64,000 nt of DNA from Kordiimonas lipolytica (GCF_001550065.1 NZ_LRUB01000033.1:1-64000); one strand, 5' to 3'; shown: positions 48,386 to 57,860, numbered from the stretch's first letter. The notes: generated by a model not told the origin, from the letters alone. Numbers and translations: made by a program.

Positions 48386-49822
48386 TTATTCCGTTATCAT
48401 CCCGCCGCAGGGTGACTTTTCGCAAAGCCACTCGGCTATGCGCGACAGCACATCGGGCCTTATGGTCTCATCCAGGGCAGCATATTCTTCTGTCAGGCCT
48501 GTGTTTGCTGACTGGAACATGTGGTTCGCGTCTGCAAAAATTGCTGTCTCCACGGCGACAGAGTGAGACCTCAGGGCGTTTGCTATGCCCATGACGTTCT
48601 GTTTCGCAGGAACCAGTGTATCCTTGCCGCCACCCAGAACCAGTACAGGGGCGCGCACGTCCGCCCAGTAATCCAACGGGTTCGTTTCCAACAAAGCCCT
48701 GAATGTATCGTTTGAGGCAAACCCCACATTCAACGTGCCTTTGCTGCCGCCCCATTTGGTGACCGTTTCAGCGGCTCGCGCAGACAGGCTTTCATACAGG
48801 GCTTGCAGGGCTGTGGCCCTGGCGCCAGCACCATTGACCGCCAGGACGGTGTCATAGAACCGCTCGCTGAAGTCGCGCAGGATAGCCAGTTCCTCTTCCG
48901 TCGCGCCCTTCATTGCCGCCACTTTCTGGTCTTGCTGGATCAGAACCTCGCGCACAGGCAAGCCGGGGCCGGCTAACGAAACGATGGACTTAATCGGTGA
49001 AGTGCGGCCTACCATGGCTGCAACCATGCTGCCTTCGCTGTGGCCGATGAGATGGATATTTTCCCTGGCCACATATGGCTGGTTCATCAGGAAACCCAAT
49101 GCGGCTGCCGTATCCCGGTGAAAATTGTCAATGCCCGCCTTCTGGTAATCGCCGGAAGATTTCAACACGCCCCTTTTATCCATGCGCAAAACAACGAACC
49201 CGCGCCGGGACAGATAGTCCGCCAGCACCAGGAAGGGGCGGTGACCAAAGAAATATGAATCGCGCTGATTGGGGCCGGAGCCAGAAATCAGCAGCACAGC
49301 AGGATGGCGTCCGGCTTTGGCTGGGACTGTCACTGTGCCAGCAAGCCACACATTGTCGGCCTGGTTTTCAACGCGCACCTCGGAAGACGCATAGCCAACT
49401 TCTGCGGTGGGCGTTTGGGGGCGGAGCGCTTCCTGCAGGGCCGCCACTTTTCGCAGCCTGAGGTCGAAGCGGCTATTTCCCTGATTGAAAACAGCGGCAA
49501 TGGATTTTCCGTCTTCCTCAAGCAGTCCAGATATTGAAACGTCTGCGGAAGCCAGGACAACAGTGATCCTGCCGTTCAGGTATGTCAGCCTGCTTACAGA
49601 CATATAGCGCACGCCTTGATCAAGGCTGGCGACATTCGCGCCCATCTGGCCATCAGCTTTACGGAAGACTTCAAGCCCGATGCGGAATGTCGGCCCATCA
49701 GGAACCTGCATGTCGCCCTGCCAGGCCCCGGTAATGTCATCCATCGTCTGCATTGCCGCAGCCGGAACTACCGCCCATAGCAGAAGAACCGCGGCTACAG
49801 CGTTCATCATCATTTTATACAT
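48386..49822 (-). CDS. Exported alpha/beta hydrolase
   Basis: A 478-residue protein. Signal peptide MYKMMMNAVAAVLLLWAVVPAAAMQ, an N-terminal beta domain (DDITGAWQGDMQVPDGPTFRIGLEVF), then an alpha/beta hydrolase with nucleophile GHSEG (LIGHSEGSMVAAMV), Asp in GGGKDTLVP and His in ADANHMF. I chose the ATG at 49822, behind GAGGA, rather than the long upstream frame. First gene of a four-gene operon, divergent from tetR. It is probably a periplasmic esterase. Confidence 0.86.
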   Translation of the reverse strand: MYKMMMNAVAAVLLLWAVVPAAAMQTMDDITGAWQGDMQVPDGPTFRIGLEVFRKADGQMGANVASLDQGVRYMSVSRLTYLNGRITVVLASADVSISGLLEEDGKSIAAVFNQGNSRFDLRLRKVAALQEALRPQTPTAEVGYASSEVRVENQADNVWLAGTVTVPAKAGRHPAVLLISGSGPNQRDSYFFGHRPFLVLADYLSRRGFVVLRMDKRGVLKSSGDYQKAGIDNFHRDTAAALGFLMNQPYVARENIHLIGHSEGSMVAAMVGRTSPIKSIVSLAGPGLPVREVLIQQDQKVAAMKGATEEELAILRDFSERFYDTVLAVNGAGARATALQALYESLSARAAETVTKWGGSKGTLNVGFASNDTFRALLETNPLDYWADVRAPVLVLGGGKDTLVPAKQNVMGIANALRSHSVAVETAIFADANHMFQSANTGLTEEYAALDETIRPDVLSRIAEWLCEKSPCGGMITE

Positions 49823-49887
49823 ATGTTTCCTCATTCCTGTCGTGTGTAGAGGGAGCATTTTTGCTTCCCATTTATTGTTTGCCGCAT

Positions 49888-49911
49888 CATTACCGACATA
49901 TGTCGGTAATG
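49888..49911. promoter_or_regulatory. TetR operator 1: perfect 24-bp palindrome
   Basis: Half-site CATTACCGACAT followed by its exact complement, 66 bp upstream of the hydrolase start. A related, imperfect copy lies at 50008-50027 next to the tetR start. Confidence 0.75.
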
Positions 49912-50007
49912 TCAAATCGTTTGCCACACCGCTTGTTGCGGAGCACCGAATGCCTGAAAAAAGCAATATTTTTCATTGTATTAGGTGGCGCCGCTTTGTG
50001 CTTGCAG

Positions 50008-50027
50008 TAACCGACACATGGCGGTTA
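50008..50027. promoter_or_regulatory. TetR operator 2: imperfect copy
   Basis: TAACCGACACATGGCGGTTA resembles the core of operator 1 (TTACCGACATATGTCGGTAA) with four or five changes. It ends 10 bp before the tetR ATG, where bound repressor would block its own transcription. Confidence 0.6.
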
Positions 50028-50037
50028 TAACCGTCTT

Positions 50038-50631
50038 ATGCGGACTCGACTCGCCAAGGAAGACAGAAAAGCAAACATCGTGGTGGAGGCAAAAAGCCTC
50101 TTCCAAACCCTTGGTTATGGCCAGACCGAAATGGAGGATATCCGCAGCGCCTGCGGTATCTCCCGCGGCGGGCTTTATCATCATTTCGCCAACAAGTCGG
50201 CCATACTGGATGCTGTGGTGAAGGCAGAGGTTTCAGACCTTGTCAGCAGCATCGAAGGCGAGGCAGACCCTCTGGTGGCCTTGTTGCGCAACGGGTCGGT
50301 TCACTTGGGGGCGCAAGAAGGGCTGTTGGCTGCCTTCAAGACGACGGAGGAGAAAAGGGCGTATCTATCGGCTCTGGACCAGGCGTTTTCAGAAGACCTG
50401 TTGCCTGTGCTGGCGGCAGGGCTCGAACCGCTCGTCGTCTCTGGCGCACGGGCGGATCATGTGGCGGAGCTTTTCGTTACGATCAATGCGCACATAAACC
50501 GGCGTGTCCTCATGGGCGGTTGGTCTGACGCGGAAGCGTCGCACTTCGCTGCGACTGCCTTGATGGCCCTCACGCCGTTCCTGAAGGCACCGGTTGCGAT
50601 TAACGAACTGGCCCAAACGTTAAGGGGGTAA
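50038..50631 (+). CDS. TetR-family regulator
   Basis: A 197-residue protein. N-terminal HTH KANIVVEAKSLFQTLGYGQTEMEDIRSACGISRGGLYHHFANKSAIL, then a helical ligand domain. No ribosome-binding site precedes the ATG, so a leaderless or short-leader message is possible. Divergent from the hydrolase operon; two matching palindromes in between support autoregulation and repression of that operon. Confidence 0.88.
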   Translation: MRTRLAKEDRKANIVVEAKSLFQTLGYGQTEMEDIRSACGISRGGLYHHFANKSAILDAVVKAEVSDLVSSIEGEADPLVALLRNGSVHLGAQEGLLAAFKTTEEKRAYLSALDQAFSEDLLPVLAAGLEPLVVSGARADHVAELFVTINAHINRRVLMGGWSDAEASHFAATALMALTPFLKAPVAINELAQTLRG

Positions 50632-50761
50632 GGCTTCACGGCGAGTACCTGGGCTTCAGGTGTGGGAGAACGGTCAACACCGGTAACGGCTTTATAGACT
50701 TGATGCGGGAAGATACTACCCCTAGAGTTGATATTCGGGGAAAACGGCGTGTCACCATTTG

Positions 50762-51460
50762 ATGAAGCAGCATTCATTTAAAGCATTTCTGTTGATACTG
50801 GTCGCAAGCTTCGGTGCGCGAGCCGAAAGTGTGACTGTGCTGGACCTGACAGAAAGATTGCGCGACGAAGTTCCTGTTGCCGGGGAGGTCATAACGGGAG
50901 CCATGCTGGAGACGTCGGCTTCCGTTCTGGATACCGACATGCTGTTTGCCTATTTGCCGAAAATGGACGGCCTGGTATGCGCGAAAATTACGTCTTTTGA
51001 GGGACGCTACACCGCCTCCATAAAATACTCTGTCACGACCGACCGGCAGGGGTGGTACCAGCTGCCCACCAGCGACAAGCATAAGGCCTCGTTGGAAGGC
51101 TATGCGGGCGGCCAATTGGTCGTCAGGGTTTACACACCCAGCGACAATAGCTGTCTGAACGCAGTGTCCTATTTCTGGTCCCGCTGGGGGGCAGTTGTAA
51201 GCGATGCTGCGGCATACAGGCTGTATGTCAATTCAGGCAGGTACCCCACTTTCCTTCGGGCTGATGGGGAGAAACCCACGGTTACCAACTGTGTGCCCAT
51301 CAAGGGAACCAGGAATTTCGCGTTTGATAGTATGTGTCAGGTTTCGTTGGGTCATGCGGAACCGTTAAATGCAACGATCCTGCGACGAAAGAGGGGACAG
51401 TTCCTGCCCCCGATCAGCTTGAGTCTGCCTTATGTTCCCTCAGAAATTCAGAAGGAATAG
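50762..51460 (+). CDS. Exported hypothetical protein, envelope block gene 1
   Basis: A 232-residue protein with a signal peptide (MKQHSFKAFLLILVASFGARA|ES) and a predicted mixed beta domain with several Cys (LVCAKITSFEG, NSCLNAVSYFWSRWG, TNCVPIKGTRNFAFDSMCQV). The even Cys number suggests disulfides in the periplasm. No family recognised. First of four collinear genes with short gaps; no good promoter motif was found in the 130-bp gap before it. Confidence 0.6.
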   Translation: MKQHSFKAFLLILVASFGARAESVTVLDLTERLRDEVPVAGEVITGAMLETSASVLDTDMLFAYLPKMDGLVCAKITSFEGRYTASIKYSVTTDRQGWYQLPTSDKHKASLEGYAGGQLVVRVYTPSDNSCLNAVSYFWSRWGAVVSDAAAYRLYVNSGRYPTFLRADGEKPTVTNCVPIKGTRNFAFDSMCQVSLGHAEPLNATILRRKRGQFLPPISLSLPYVPSEIQKE

Positions 51461-51465
51461 GGCGT

Positions 51466-52476
51466 ATGGTGCTTGAGCTTTCTGGCGACGATGTAGAGCG
51501 CATCGTAAAGAATAAATTTCAGCGGCTCCTTTTGCCGCTTGTCTTGATCGCGCTACCGGTGATTATTTCACTGGCTATCCTGTCTATCGGGTGGGATATC
51601 AGCTTTTCGGTCACGGCAAGAACCGAAGTAATCACGATTGATGCTGCCGGTGAAGCCTTGCCCGAATGGACGATAAAAGACGCGCGCCTTGAGGAATATA
51701 CAATCGATCCTTCGGTGGATGGGGGAATGGCTCCCGATATTCGGCAGCTCAGCGGTACCCTGGCAATCGGGCGCGGCGCCTATGTCCGGGTTGAATATGC
51801 AGGGCGCGACTTCGTCTATATTGACGTGAGTTCGTCGAACACTGAACCCGACACGTCCATTGCAACCTTCCGCGATGGCGAGACAGGAACGTCTGAATTT
51901 ATCAGGGATGGGTTTTCGCTCAGGCTTTCCGTTAAATCGGATGGCTCAAAGGTGCTTCTGCCGATCGGTGGTGTCCTGACCGTCGGAGATATCGTTCACC
52001 TTCAAGGGGCTGCGGATCAATATATTCTGCAGGAAGGAAGTGTTGAAGGGGTGGCCGAGGAGGCCGTTTCAGATGGTCGTTTCGTCGCTGTGGAGGCCGA
52101 AGTAGATCCGGGCGACGTGATTTCTTTCTGGAACGCCGTAGATGATCCAGCCACCAGTATCGGTTTTCTGGAATTTCGTCACGGCAGTTCAATGCTTGCC
52201 CAAATCCTTGGCAATGCAGCGTGGGTTAAAGTGGACCGCCTGGGGTCCGACGGATATAAAATTCAACCGACGCTGTGGGACCGGGTCTCGAAAGACCAGT
52301 TTTTCCAGAAATCTGCCTTAATCTATTCCGGATTGGTGCCGATATTCCTCAGTTTGCTGATTTATTGGTCTCGAACAAAAATTGCGTCGCGGTCGGCTCC
52401 GCGCCCCAAACGCATAGAAGAGGCGAAGGCTAAACCAGAAGCGATCAAGGAGCAGGCAGAGCCGGATGAGACTTAG
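51466..52476 (+). CDS. Two-helix inner-membrane protein of unknown function, envelope block gene 2
   Basis: A 336-residue protein: short cytoplasmic N-terminus, membrane helix near 22-45 (LLLPLVLIALPVIISLAILSIG), a periplasmic beta-rich domain of about 240 residues, a second helix near 290 (ALIYSGLVPIFLSLLIYW) and a Lys/Glu-rich cytoplasmic tail. The ATG at 51466 lies 6 bp past the previous stop with AGGG upstream. The layout resembles a membrane-spanning sensor or scaffold. Confidence 0.65.
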   Translation: MVLELSGDDVERIVKNKFQRLLLPLVLIALPVIISLAILSIGWDISFSVTARTEVITIDAAGEALPEWTIKDARLEEYTIDPSVDGGMAPDIRQLSGTLAIGRGAYVRVEYAGRDFVYIDVSSSNTEPDTSIATFRDGETGTSEFIRDGFSLRLSVKSDGSKVLLPIGGVLTVGDIVHLQGAADQYILQEGSVEGVAEEAVSDGRFVAVEAEVDPGDVISFWNAVDDPATSIGFLEFRHGSSMLAQILGNAAWVKVDRLGSDGYKIQPTLWDRVSKDQFFQKSALIYSGLVPIFLSLLIYWSRTKIASRSAPRPKRIEEAKAKPEAIKEQAEPDET

Positions 52477-53599
52477 CTTTCTAATATTCGCTGTGTTGTT
52501 GTCCATGGTCGGCATAGCGGTGCAGGCGCAACAGATTGTGGCCGTTGAGGGTGATGGCCAGGGGCAGGGCGTTTTGCGTGGCTATAATGCGGAATGCTAT
52601 CTGATCACGCCTCAGCATGTCGCTGGGTTTGCGCCCCAGTTGCGCGTTTTGGACCAGCGCCGAATGGAACAGACCGCAGTTCTGCAGGCCACGTATGAGC
52701 CTGACATTGGCCTGGCGATGATTGACAGCAAGGCGTCGCGCTGTTCGGAAAACTGGCCGGACAGCCGGTATCTGCCGCCACTTCTGCCTAAAATGTCAGA
52801 AGGCATATTGCTTTCCCGCAATAATGACGGCGGCTTGCGCCGACGCTTCATGAATATCATCGAATTCAATGACCGCTGGATTTACGTGCGCCCCTCCAGT
52901 GGCGGCGATGAACTGTTCCAGGGGCTTAGTGGCAGCAGTCTCGTTGTTGGCGATCACCTTGCGGGGATGCTGCTGCACATAGACTTTGAAGACGGCACCG
53001 GTGCAGTGCTGCGCCAGGACTATATCGATGCCATGTTGTCCACACGGTTTGGCTATGGCTCTTCCGGCCGGAATGACAGCGGCTCCAACAATCTGCTGTT
53101 TGATGAAATCGGGCGGGAGAATGGGTGGCTTGTTGCGACGCCATCCTCGCGGAAGGGGGATGCTGTCAGGGATGCTGACCACCTGAAGCTGCGGTTTACA
53201 GGCCGTGGTGACGGGCAGGCGAATGTACAGATATCGCAGACAGTGGCAGTGCCGACGCTTTCAGGGCTGGTCATCAGCTTCGACCTGAGCGGTGAGGCCT
53301 ATTTCAGTGACCTGGAGTTTGCCGGATACACGTTCGATTTGCTGACTGAAGGTGGGAAGCTGATAAAACGGCTGTATGCTTCAGCCGACAGCTATTATGC
53401 ACCCAAGGCCGACAACAGTCATCAGCTGAACTGGCGGTTTGGCGAAACAAGGATCAGGCTGGATCAGGTGGCCGGGGCCCTGAACGGTCAGGATGTCAGC
53501 GCCGTTCGCGTGTCCTTCCATATTGAAACACCACGTGGCGAAACTTGCAGGCAATGTGAGCTTCGGGTAAAAATGCCAGTAATGGTTTATGAAAAATAG
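52466..53599 (+). CDS. Exported trypsin-like protein, envelope block gene 3
   Basis: A 377-residue protein with signal peptide MRLSFLIFAVLLSMVGIAVQAQ. Residues 25-190 look like a chymotrypsin-fold protease: His in CYLITPQHVAG, Asp in EPDIGLAMID and Ser in FQGLSGSSLVVG (GLSGSS, like trypsin's GDSGGP). The C-terminal 150 residues are a beta-sandwich-like domain (LKLRFTGRGDGQANVQISQ). It overlaps the previous gene by 11 bases. A periplasmic protease or a degenerate protease-like domain is inferred; activity is unproven. Confidence 0.68.
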   Translation: MRLSFLIFAVLLSMVGIAVQAQQIVAVEGDGQGQGVLRGYNAECYLITPQHVAGFAPQLRVLDQRRMEQTAVLQATYEPDIGLAMIDSKASRCSENWPDSRYLPPLLPKMSEGILLSRNNDGGLRRRFMNIIEFNDRWIYVRPSSGGDELFQGLSGSSLVVGDHLAGMLLHIDFEDGTGAVLRQDYIDAMLSTRFGYGSSGRNDSGSNNLLFDEIGRENGWLVATPSSRKGDAVRDADHLKLRFTGRGDGQANVQISQTVAVPTLSGLVISFDLSGEAYFSDLEFAGYTFDLLTEGGKLIKRLYASADSYYAPKADNSHQLNWRFGETRIRLDQVAGALNGQDVSAVRVSFHIETPRGETCRQCELRVKMPVMVYEK

Positions 53600-53613
53600 C
53601 TATAGGGGGAGTT

Positions 53614-54174
53614 ATGTTGCTTAAGGGTCTCGCAGTTATTGGCCTGCTGGTCACCAGTTCAACAGCATTGGCACAGGACAAACGAATTGATCTCAGCTGG
53701 GAATGGGAGCTGCCCGTTCGTTGGGCTGAATACGATAGCAGTGGCGCGTTTTATGAACTCCGAACGATTAGCGACCCGGAGAAATTTCCCGGCAGCATTT
53801 CGGCACGTCGGGCGACCATCCGGCGCGATCAGCTGGAGGTGATCTTCGTTGTTCATAACCAGTCCGATCGCTACACCTGCTTTTTTGTAAATGGTGACAA
53901 AGACACTGTTCATCTGGATGATGATTTCGGTAATGAATACAAGGGAGCAACCCTGATCCTGAATGATGGGCAGGATGCAAAACTGGCCCCGAACCAGCGA
54001 AAGAACTTCAAGCTGCGGATGCCGGCGCCAAGCCCGGATGCGCTTTCGGCCAACTTTCATTTTGGTTTCCTACATGCTGTGATGGAGCATAATTCGGGCC
54101 AGTGCCCGGATCCGCAGATCAATTCCTATTTCCAGCATAAGCTCAACGTGGACGTCAGCAGCTGGCGGAATTAG
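53614..54174 (+). CDS. Exported hypothetical protein, envelope block gene 4
   Basis: A 186-residue protein, signal peptide MLLKGLAVIGLLVTSSTALAQ, then a beta-rich domain with a single Cys pair (YTCFFVNGD and GQCPDPQ). The stretch VIFVVHNQSDRYTCFFVNGDKDTV recalls Ig-like folds. It is 14 bp after gene 3. No known family. Confidence 0.6.
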   Translation: MLLKGLAVIGLLVTSSTALAQDKRIDLSWEWELPVRWAEYDSSGAFYELRTISDPEKFPGSISARRATIRRDQLEVIFVVHNQSDRYTCFFVNGDKDTVHLDDDFGNEYKGATLILNDGQDAKLAPNQRKNFKLRMPAPSPDALSANFHFGFLHAVMEHNSGQCPDPQINSYFQHKLNVDVSSWRN

Positions 54175-54248
54175 AGGCTGAGCTTGATCGCGAATTTCTG
54201 ACTGCTTGCCGCATTCCCGAATAAGGTTGCAATGGCAGGCGTTTGGCG

Positions 54249-56957
54249 TCAGCTCCAGTTGAAGTGATCTTCTTCAATCACTTCGATGCAGGCGTCCACC
54301 ACCTCTGGTGCATAGGCAGTGCCGCGCCCGCGCCTTAGCTCCTTCAGGCCTTCTTCGATGCCCAAGGCAGGGCGGTAGGGCCGGTGTGCGGTGATGGCCT
54401 CAACCACGTCGGCCACCGCGATCACCTGGGCTTCCGGGATGATCTCATCACCCTTGAGGCCTTTGGGGTAGCCTGTGCCGTCGATCCGCTCATGGTGCTG
54501 GACGACCATGTCGGCGATAGGCCAAGGGAAAGCGACGTCCTTCAGGATGTCGTGGCCCACCTCCGGGTGGGATTTGATGATGCCGAACTCGGCGGATGTC
54601 AGCTTGCCGGGGCGGTTCAATATTTCCGCCGGTACATAGATTTTGCCGATGTCATGGACAGTGGCCCCAAGGCGCATGCCCTCCAGTTTGAATTCATTCC
54701 AGCCCAGCTTGCGGCCGATGGCTTCCGCCAGCTGAGCCACGCGGCCCTGGTGGCCTGATGTATAGGGGTCGCGCTTTTCAAGCGTGGTGGCCAGGGCGTT
54801 GATCGCGCCCAATGCTGCATTGCCGAGTGCTTCGTGGGCGGACACAATCTCTCGCGTCATGCGGCCCGCCTTCAGCGCCAGCGCGATGTTGGTCGCCAGT
54901 TCCTGCATCAGGTCAATTTCCTGCGGGTTCGGGAAGGTATCGCGGTTGGCATGAATGGTCATCGTCGCGACCGGGTTGCCACCCTCCATAATCGGGAGGG
55001 AGACAGTTTTTTCAAGATCAAGCGAGCCCGCCAGTTCCTGCCATTGCCGGTAATATAGGTCGTCTGAATGGCTGTTGGTGAAAACCTTGGTGCCGGACTT
55101 GAGCGCGGTCTGCGCCGGGCTGGTGCGCGCGGCGGCGAGGCGGGTGAGGTCTTTTTCCCCTATACTGTTGTTTTCGCTGGCGTAGGTCGTGATTTCAAGG
55201 GGGCTTGCGGTTGCACTGTCCTGCGGCTTCGCGAACCACACAAGGCGGTATCCGAGCGCGCTGACCAACTCACGCGCCACATCCTGCAGCATTGCTGAGG
55301 GTTCTTGGCTTTTCATCATGATGGCCTGGCAGCGCATGATGGTGTTCCGGATGCTCGCGAGTTGAGTATTGATCACCTCTGCGTGCTTGCGCTCTGTGAC
55401 ATCGGTTGCGATGGCATAGGCGACTTCGTTGCGCGCAACAGAGGACCATGAGATCAGCCTGTATTCGCCGGTTTTGCGGCGATATCGGTTCTCGAAGCTG
55501 AGCGTCGCGCCTTTTTCGTTGAGGCTATCCATCTCGGCCAGCGTCTTCTCAATGTCGTCGGGATGTACCAGTTCAAGGAATGTCTTGCCTTCAAGTTCCT
55601 TTGGCGCATAGCCCAGGATGCGTTGGGCTGCCGCATTCACTTTCAGGATGGTGCCGTCAACTGTAGACGCAATGACATTCATGTGCATCGGGGTGTCGAA
55701 GAAGTTCTCAACCTGATGCTGCAGCGCCTGCTTTTCCGTGATGTCGATGATACTGACGGGGACAGATGCGAAAGCTGCATCGCGGCGGGGAATTCGGAAG
55801 GAGATCAGGCAGGTCAGCGCCTTGCCTTTTGCCGTGACATAGTCCACCTGGCCGCGGAAATAGGGTTTCTTTTTCCAGATGGCGGCAAGTTCATCCACAA
55901 AAACATCCATGGCGTTCGGCCCGAATGCCTTGTCGACACGGCTGATGAACTGCCGTTGGTCTTCCGCTTCAAACATCTGGAGTGTCGCCCTGTTGACGCG
56001 CAGCACGCGGACCATGCCCGCAAGTTCCGTGATTTTTTCCGGGTTCTTGCGCAAATAGCAGCGCAGGTCGCGCACGCCACTTTCGCGCAGGCGCTTCAGT
56101 TCCGCCTGCACGGCTGAGAGGTCTTCGTCCCAAAGCGAGATTTCGGCATTGTCGAAAAGCTCATTCGCCCGTTTACGCTGCCGGTCCAACTGGAAATAGG
56201 GCTTCTGCAGGTTCGGGATGACAACCGCCCGAAAGATCAGCCAGAAGGAGAAGATCTTGAAGACATGCCCAAGGAGGTTCGCCGTGTCGTCCGGCCCCTC
56301 ATAGAGCGTGAAGGCAAGCTCGGCGGCGATGGTCATGAAAATGGCGGTGCCAAGCAGGACCTCTTCTTCCTTCGGGATTCGGAAGGAAGCCAGATGCAGC
56401 TGGGCTGAGGCAAAAATCAGCCCCGCGATGATGATATATTCGGCGTTGACCTTGAAGGCGGTCAGCCCCTGGCCGTCGATATATCCGGTGGGAAAGATGC
56501 CCAGAAGAATAAGCGCCGTGCCAAGGGCGGCGATGGCGCCATACCCGAAAAAGAGCCTTTTTGAGCGCACGCTGCTGCCGATCAGGTGCGGGGTGACGAT
56601 CAGGATCAAGGTTTCGAGAAACCGCGCGAGCAGCCAGAACTGTACCGACAGATTGACCGAGCCGGTCAAATAAAGGTTCATGCCTTCAAAGGTGAAGGCG
56701 TGGTTGGTATCGAGGAAGGCGACCCAAAAATAGCCAGCAGCCAGGAGCGCCAGGAACCGGTTCCTTTCCACCCACTGGGTTTCCCAGGACAGCACGCAGA
56801 TCGCCAATGCCACAAAGATGGCGCCCAGTTCCGCAACGGTATGGAATGTCAGGTAATCGTGCTGGGCGATCAGTATTAATATAATACCGGCAACAACAGG
56901 GGGCAGCCATAATTTGGTATGGCGAAGATTTGTGTAAAAATCGGCCCATGAAAGCAC
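54249..56957 (-). CDS. MASE3-PAS-GAF-HD-GYP cyclic-di-GMP phosphodiesterase
   Basis: A 902-residue membrane sensor. Residues 1-250 form an eight-helix MASE3 sensor domain (FLDTNHAFTFEGMNLYLTGS). PAS domains follow near 300-410 and 420-540 (VEAFFD-type dimer linker, NAAAQRILGYAPKELEG), then GAF near 550-700, then HD-GYP with HDIGKIYVP, HPEVGHDIL and HHERIDGTGYPKGL, all active-site residues present. It hydrolyses c-di-GMP in response to a membrane or redox-type signal. The start is a GTG at 56957 behind GGTGGGG. No operon partner. Confidence 0.88.
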   Translation of the reverse strand: MLSWADFYTNLRHTKLWLPPVVAGIILILIAQHDYLTFHTVAELGAIFVALAICVLSWETQWVERNRFLALLAAGYFWVAFLDTNHAFTFEGMNLYLTGSVNLSVQFWLLARFLETLILIVTPHLIGSSVRSKRLFFGYGAIAALGTALILLGIFPTGYIDGQGLTAFKVNAEYIIIAGLIFASAQLHLASFRIPKEEEVLLGTAIFMTIAAELAFTLYEGPDDTANLLGHVFKIFSFWLIFRAVVIPNLQKPYFQLDRQRKRANELFDNAEISLWDEDLSAVQAELKRLRESGVRDLRCYLRKNPEKITELAGMVRVLRVNRATLQMFEAEDQRQFISRVDKAFGPNAMDVFVDELAAIWKKKPYFRGQVDYVTAKGKALTCLISFRIPRRDAAFASVPVSIIDITEKQALQHQVENFFDTPMHMNVIASTVDGTILKVNAAAQRILGYAPKELEGKTFLELVHPDDIEKTLAEMDSLNEKGATLSFENRYRRKTGEYRLISWSSVARNEVAYAIATDVTERKHAEVINTQLASIRNTIMRCQAIMMKSQEPSAMLQDVARELVSALGYRLVWFAKPQDSATASPLEITTYASENNSIGEKDLTRLAAARTSPAQTALKSGTKVFTNSHSDDLYYRQWQELAGSLDLEKTVSLPIMEGGNPVATMTIHANRDTFPNPQEIDLMQELATNIALALKAGRMTREIVSAHEALGNAALGAINALATTLEKRDPYTSGHQGRVAQLAEAIGRKLGWNEFKLEGMRLGATVHDIGKIYVPAEILNRPGKLTSAEFGIIKSHPEVGHDILKDVAFPWPIADMVVQHHERIDGTGYPKGLKGDEIIPEAQVIAVADVVEAITAHRPYRPALGIEEGLKELRRGRGTAYAPEVVDACIEVIEEDHFNWS

Positions 56958-57066
56958 GAAGAAAATACCCCACCTTTATTTGACGGTTATATCATACGCC
57001 GAACAATAACATTCACCTTATCGTTGAGCGTGCTTACCGTCCAGTGGTATCGAGGGGCGCCGCGCC

Positions 57067-57549
57067 TCACTGCTTCACCACCGATACCCGGAAGGGCGTC
57101 AGCCGAAGCGACGCATACAGAACCGGCATCATCACCGGCTCATAATCCGGGCACAGGGCGAAGGGCTGGCTGTCCGGGCTTGCGACCACAAGGGCGTCGT
57201 CTTCCACCCGCCAGCCCACAGACCACAAGCGGTTGGGGTTGGCGAAAATGGAACCGCCTTCGGCCTGGTAATCCAGATAGTGCGGCTGGCCCGCTATCTC
57301 GCATTCCAGATAGTCGGTGTCGCCGTCGAAACTAAGGCGGCGGAAGCTGGTGGCCTGTTCCTTGTGCGGCACGAAACAGAACAGGCGGCGCGAATTGGGG
57401 CGGTATCCCAGATAGCCGGTCTCGCCCTGTTCGGCCCCGCTTCTGTAGGTCAGCTTCACCAGAATCTTTTCCCCGCTTGTCGTCAGCCTGTCCTTGAGAA
57501 GGGTTTCCATCACCTCATCCGCAAGGGTGAATTTTGCCAGCATGTTCAT
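57067..57549 (-). CDS. Hypothetical protein, predicted sigma-54 target A
   Basis: A 160-residue soluble protein: MNMLAKFTLADEVMETLLKDRLTTSGEKILVKLTYRSGAEQGETGYLGYRPNSRRLF..., then repeated aromatic beta strands. No signal or membrane segment. The ATG at 57549 lies 56 bp from the inferred start of a sigma-54 promoter (57631-57616). It is divergent from the 384-residue gene and shares its promoter region. Function unknown; co-regulation with the kinase/activator locus is my main clue. Confidence 0.65.
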   Translation of the reverse strand: MNMLAKFTLADEVMETLLKDRLTTSGEKILVKLTYRSGAEQGETGYLGYRPNSRRLFCFVPHKEQATSFRRLSFDGDTDYLECEIAGQPHYLDYQAEGGSIFANPNRLWSVGWRVEDDALVVASPDSQPFALCPDYEPVMMPVLYASLRLTPFRVSVVKQ

Positions 57550-57615
57550 TGTGTCTCTCCTGTGCCCGGCCAGGTGCCCATTGTCAGGCATTTTTGTGCT
57601 TATGCCCCGCCTATC

Positions 57616-57631
57616 AGCAGGAAGTGTGCCA
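57616..57631 (-). promoter_or_regulatory. Sigma-54 (-24/-12) promoter for target A
   Basis: Minus-strand TGGCACACTTCCTGCT: GG and GC are exactly 10 bases apart, as sigma-54 requires, with the consensus TGGCAC in front. Transcription would start near 57605. Confidence 0.75.
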
Positions 57632-57715
57632 AAGGGACAAATGGCGGAATTCGGGGAGTTCGTGTCGAAATTGCATCAATTCCCGCATTGCTGCGCCTGT
57701 CGCGCGCCTGTCCGA

Positions 57716-57728
57716 CGTGTCCGACACG
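57716..57728. promoter_or_regulatory. Enhancer-like palindrome between divergent sigma-54 promoters
   Basis: CGTGTCCGACACG is a perfect 6+1+6 palindrome, preceded by an extra TGTCCGAC. It is about 100 bp from one promoter and 70 bp from the other, an expected place for activator binding. The same palindrome recurs at 59131-59143. Confidence 0.6.
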
Positions 57729-57792
57729 GACGCGCCCTTGTGCCCACCCATGCCCCTGTATCTAATTCATTGAAAATTCATGATTTTTCAAT

Positions 57793-57808
57793 TGGCACGT
57801 CCCCTGCA
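57793..57808 (+). promoter_or_regulatory. Sigma-54 (-24/-12) promoter for target B
   Basis: TGGCACGTCCCCTGCA matches TGGCACG-N4-TTGCW with one change and exact GG-N10-GC spacing. Start near 57819, giving a leader of about 40 bases before the ATG at 57861. Confidence 0.8.
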
Positions 57809-57860
57809 ATCACCAGAGTTACGCACAGATCACCAGCGACTACTTGAGGGGACGAAGACA

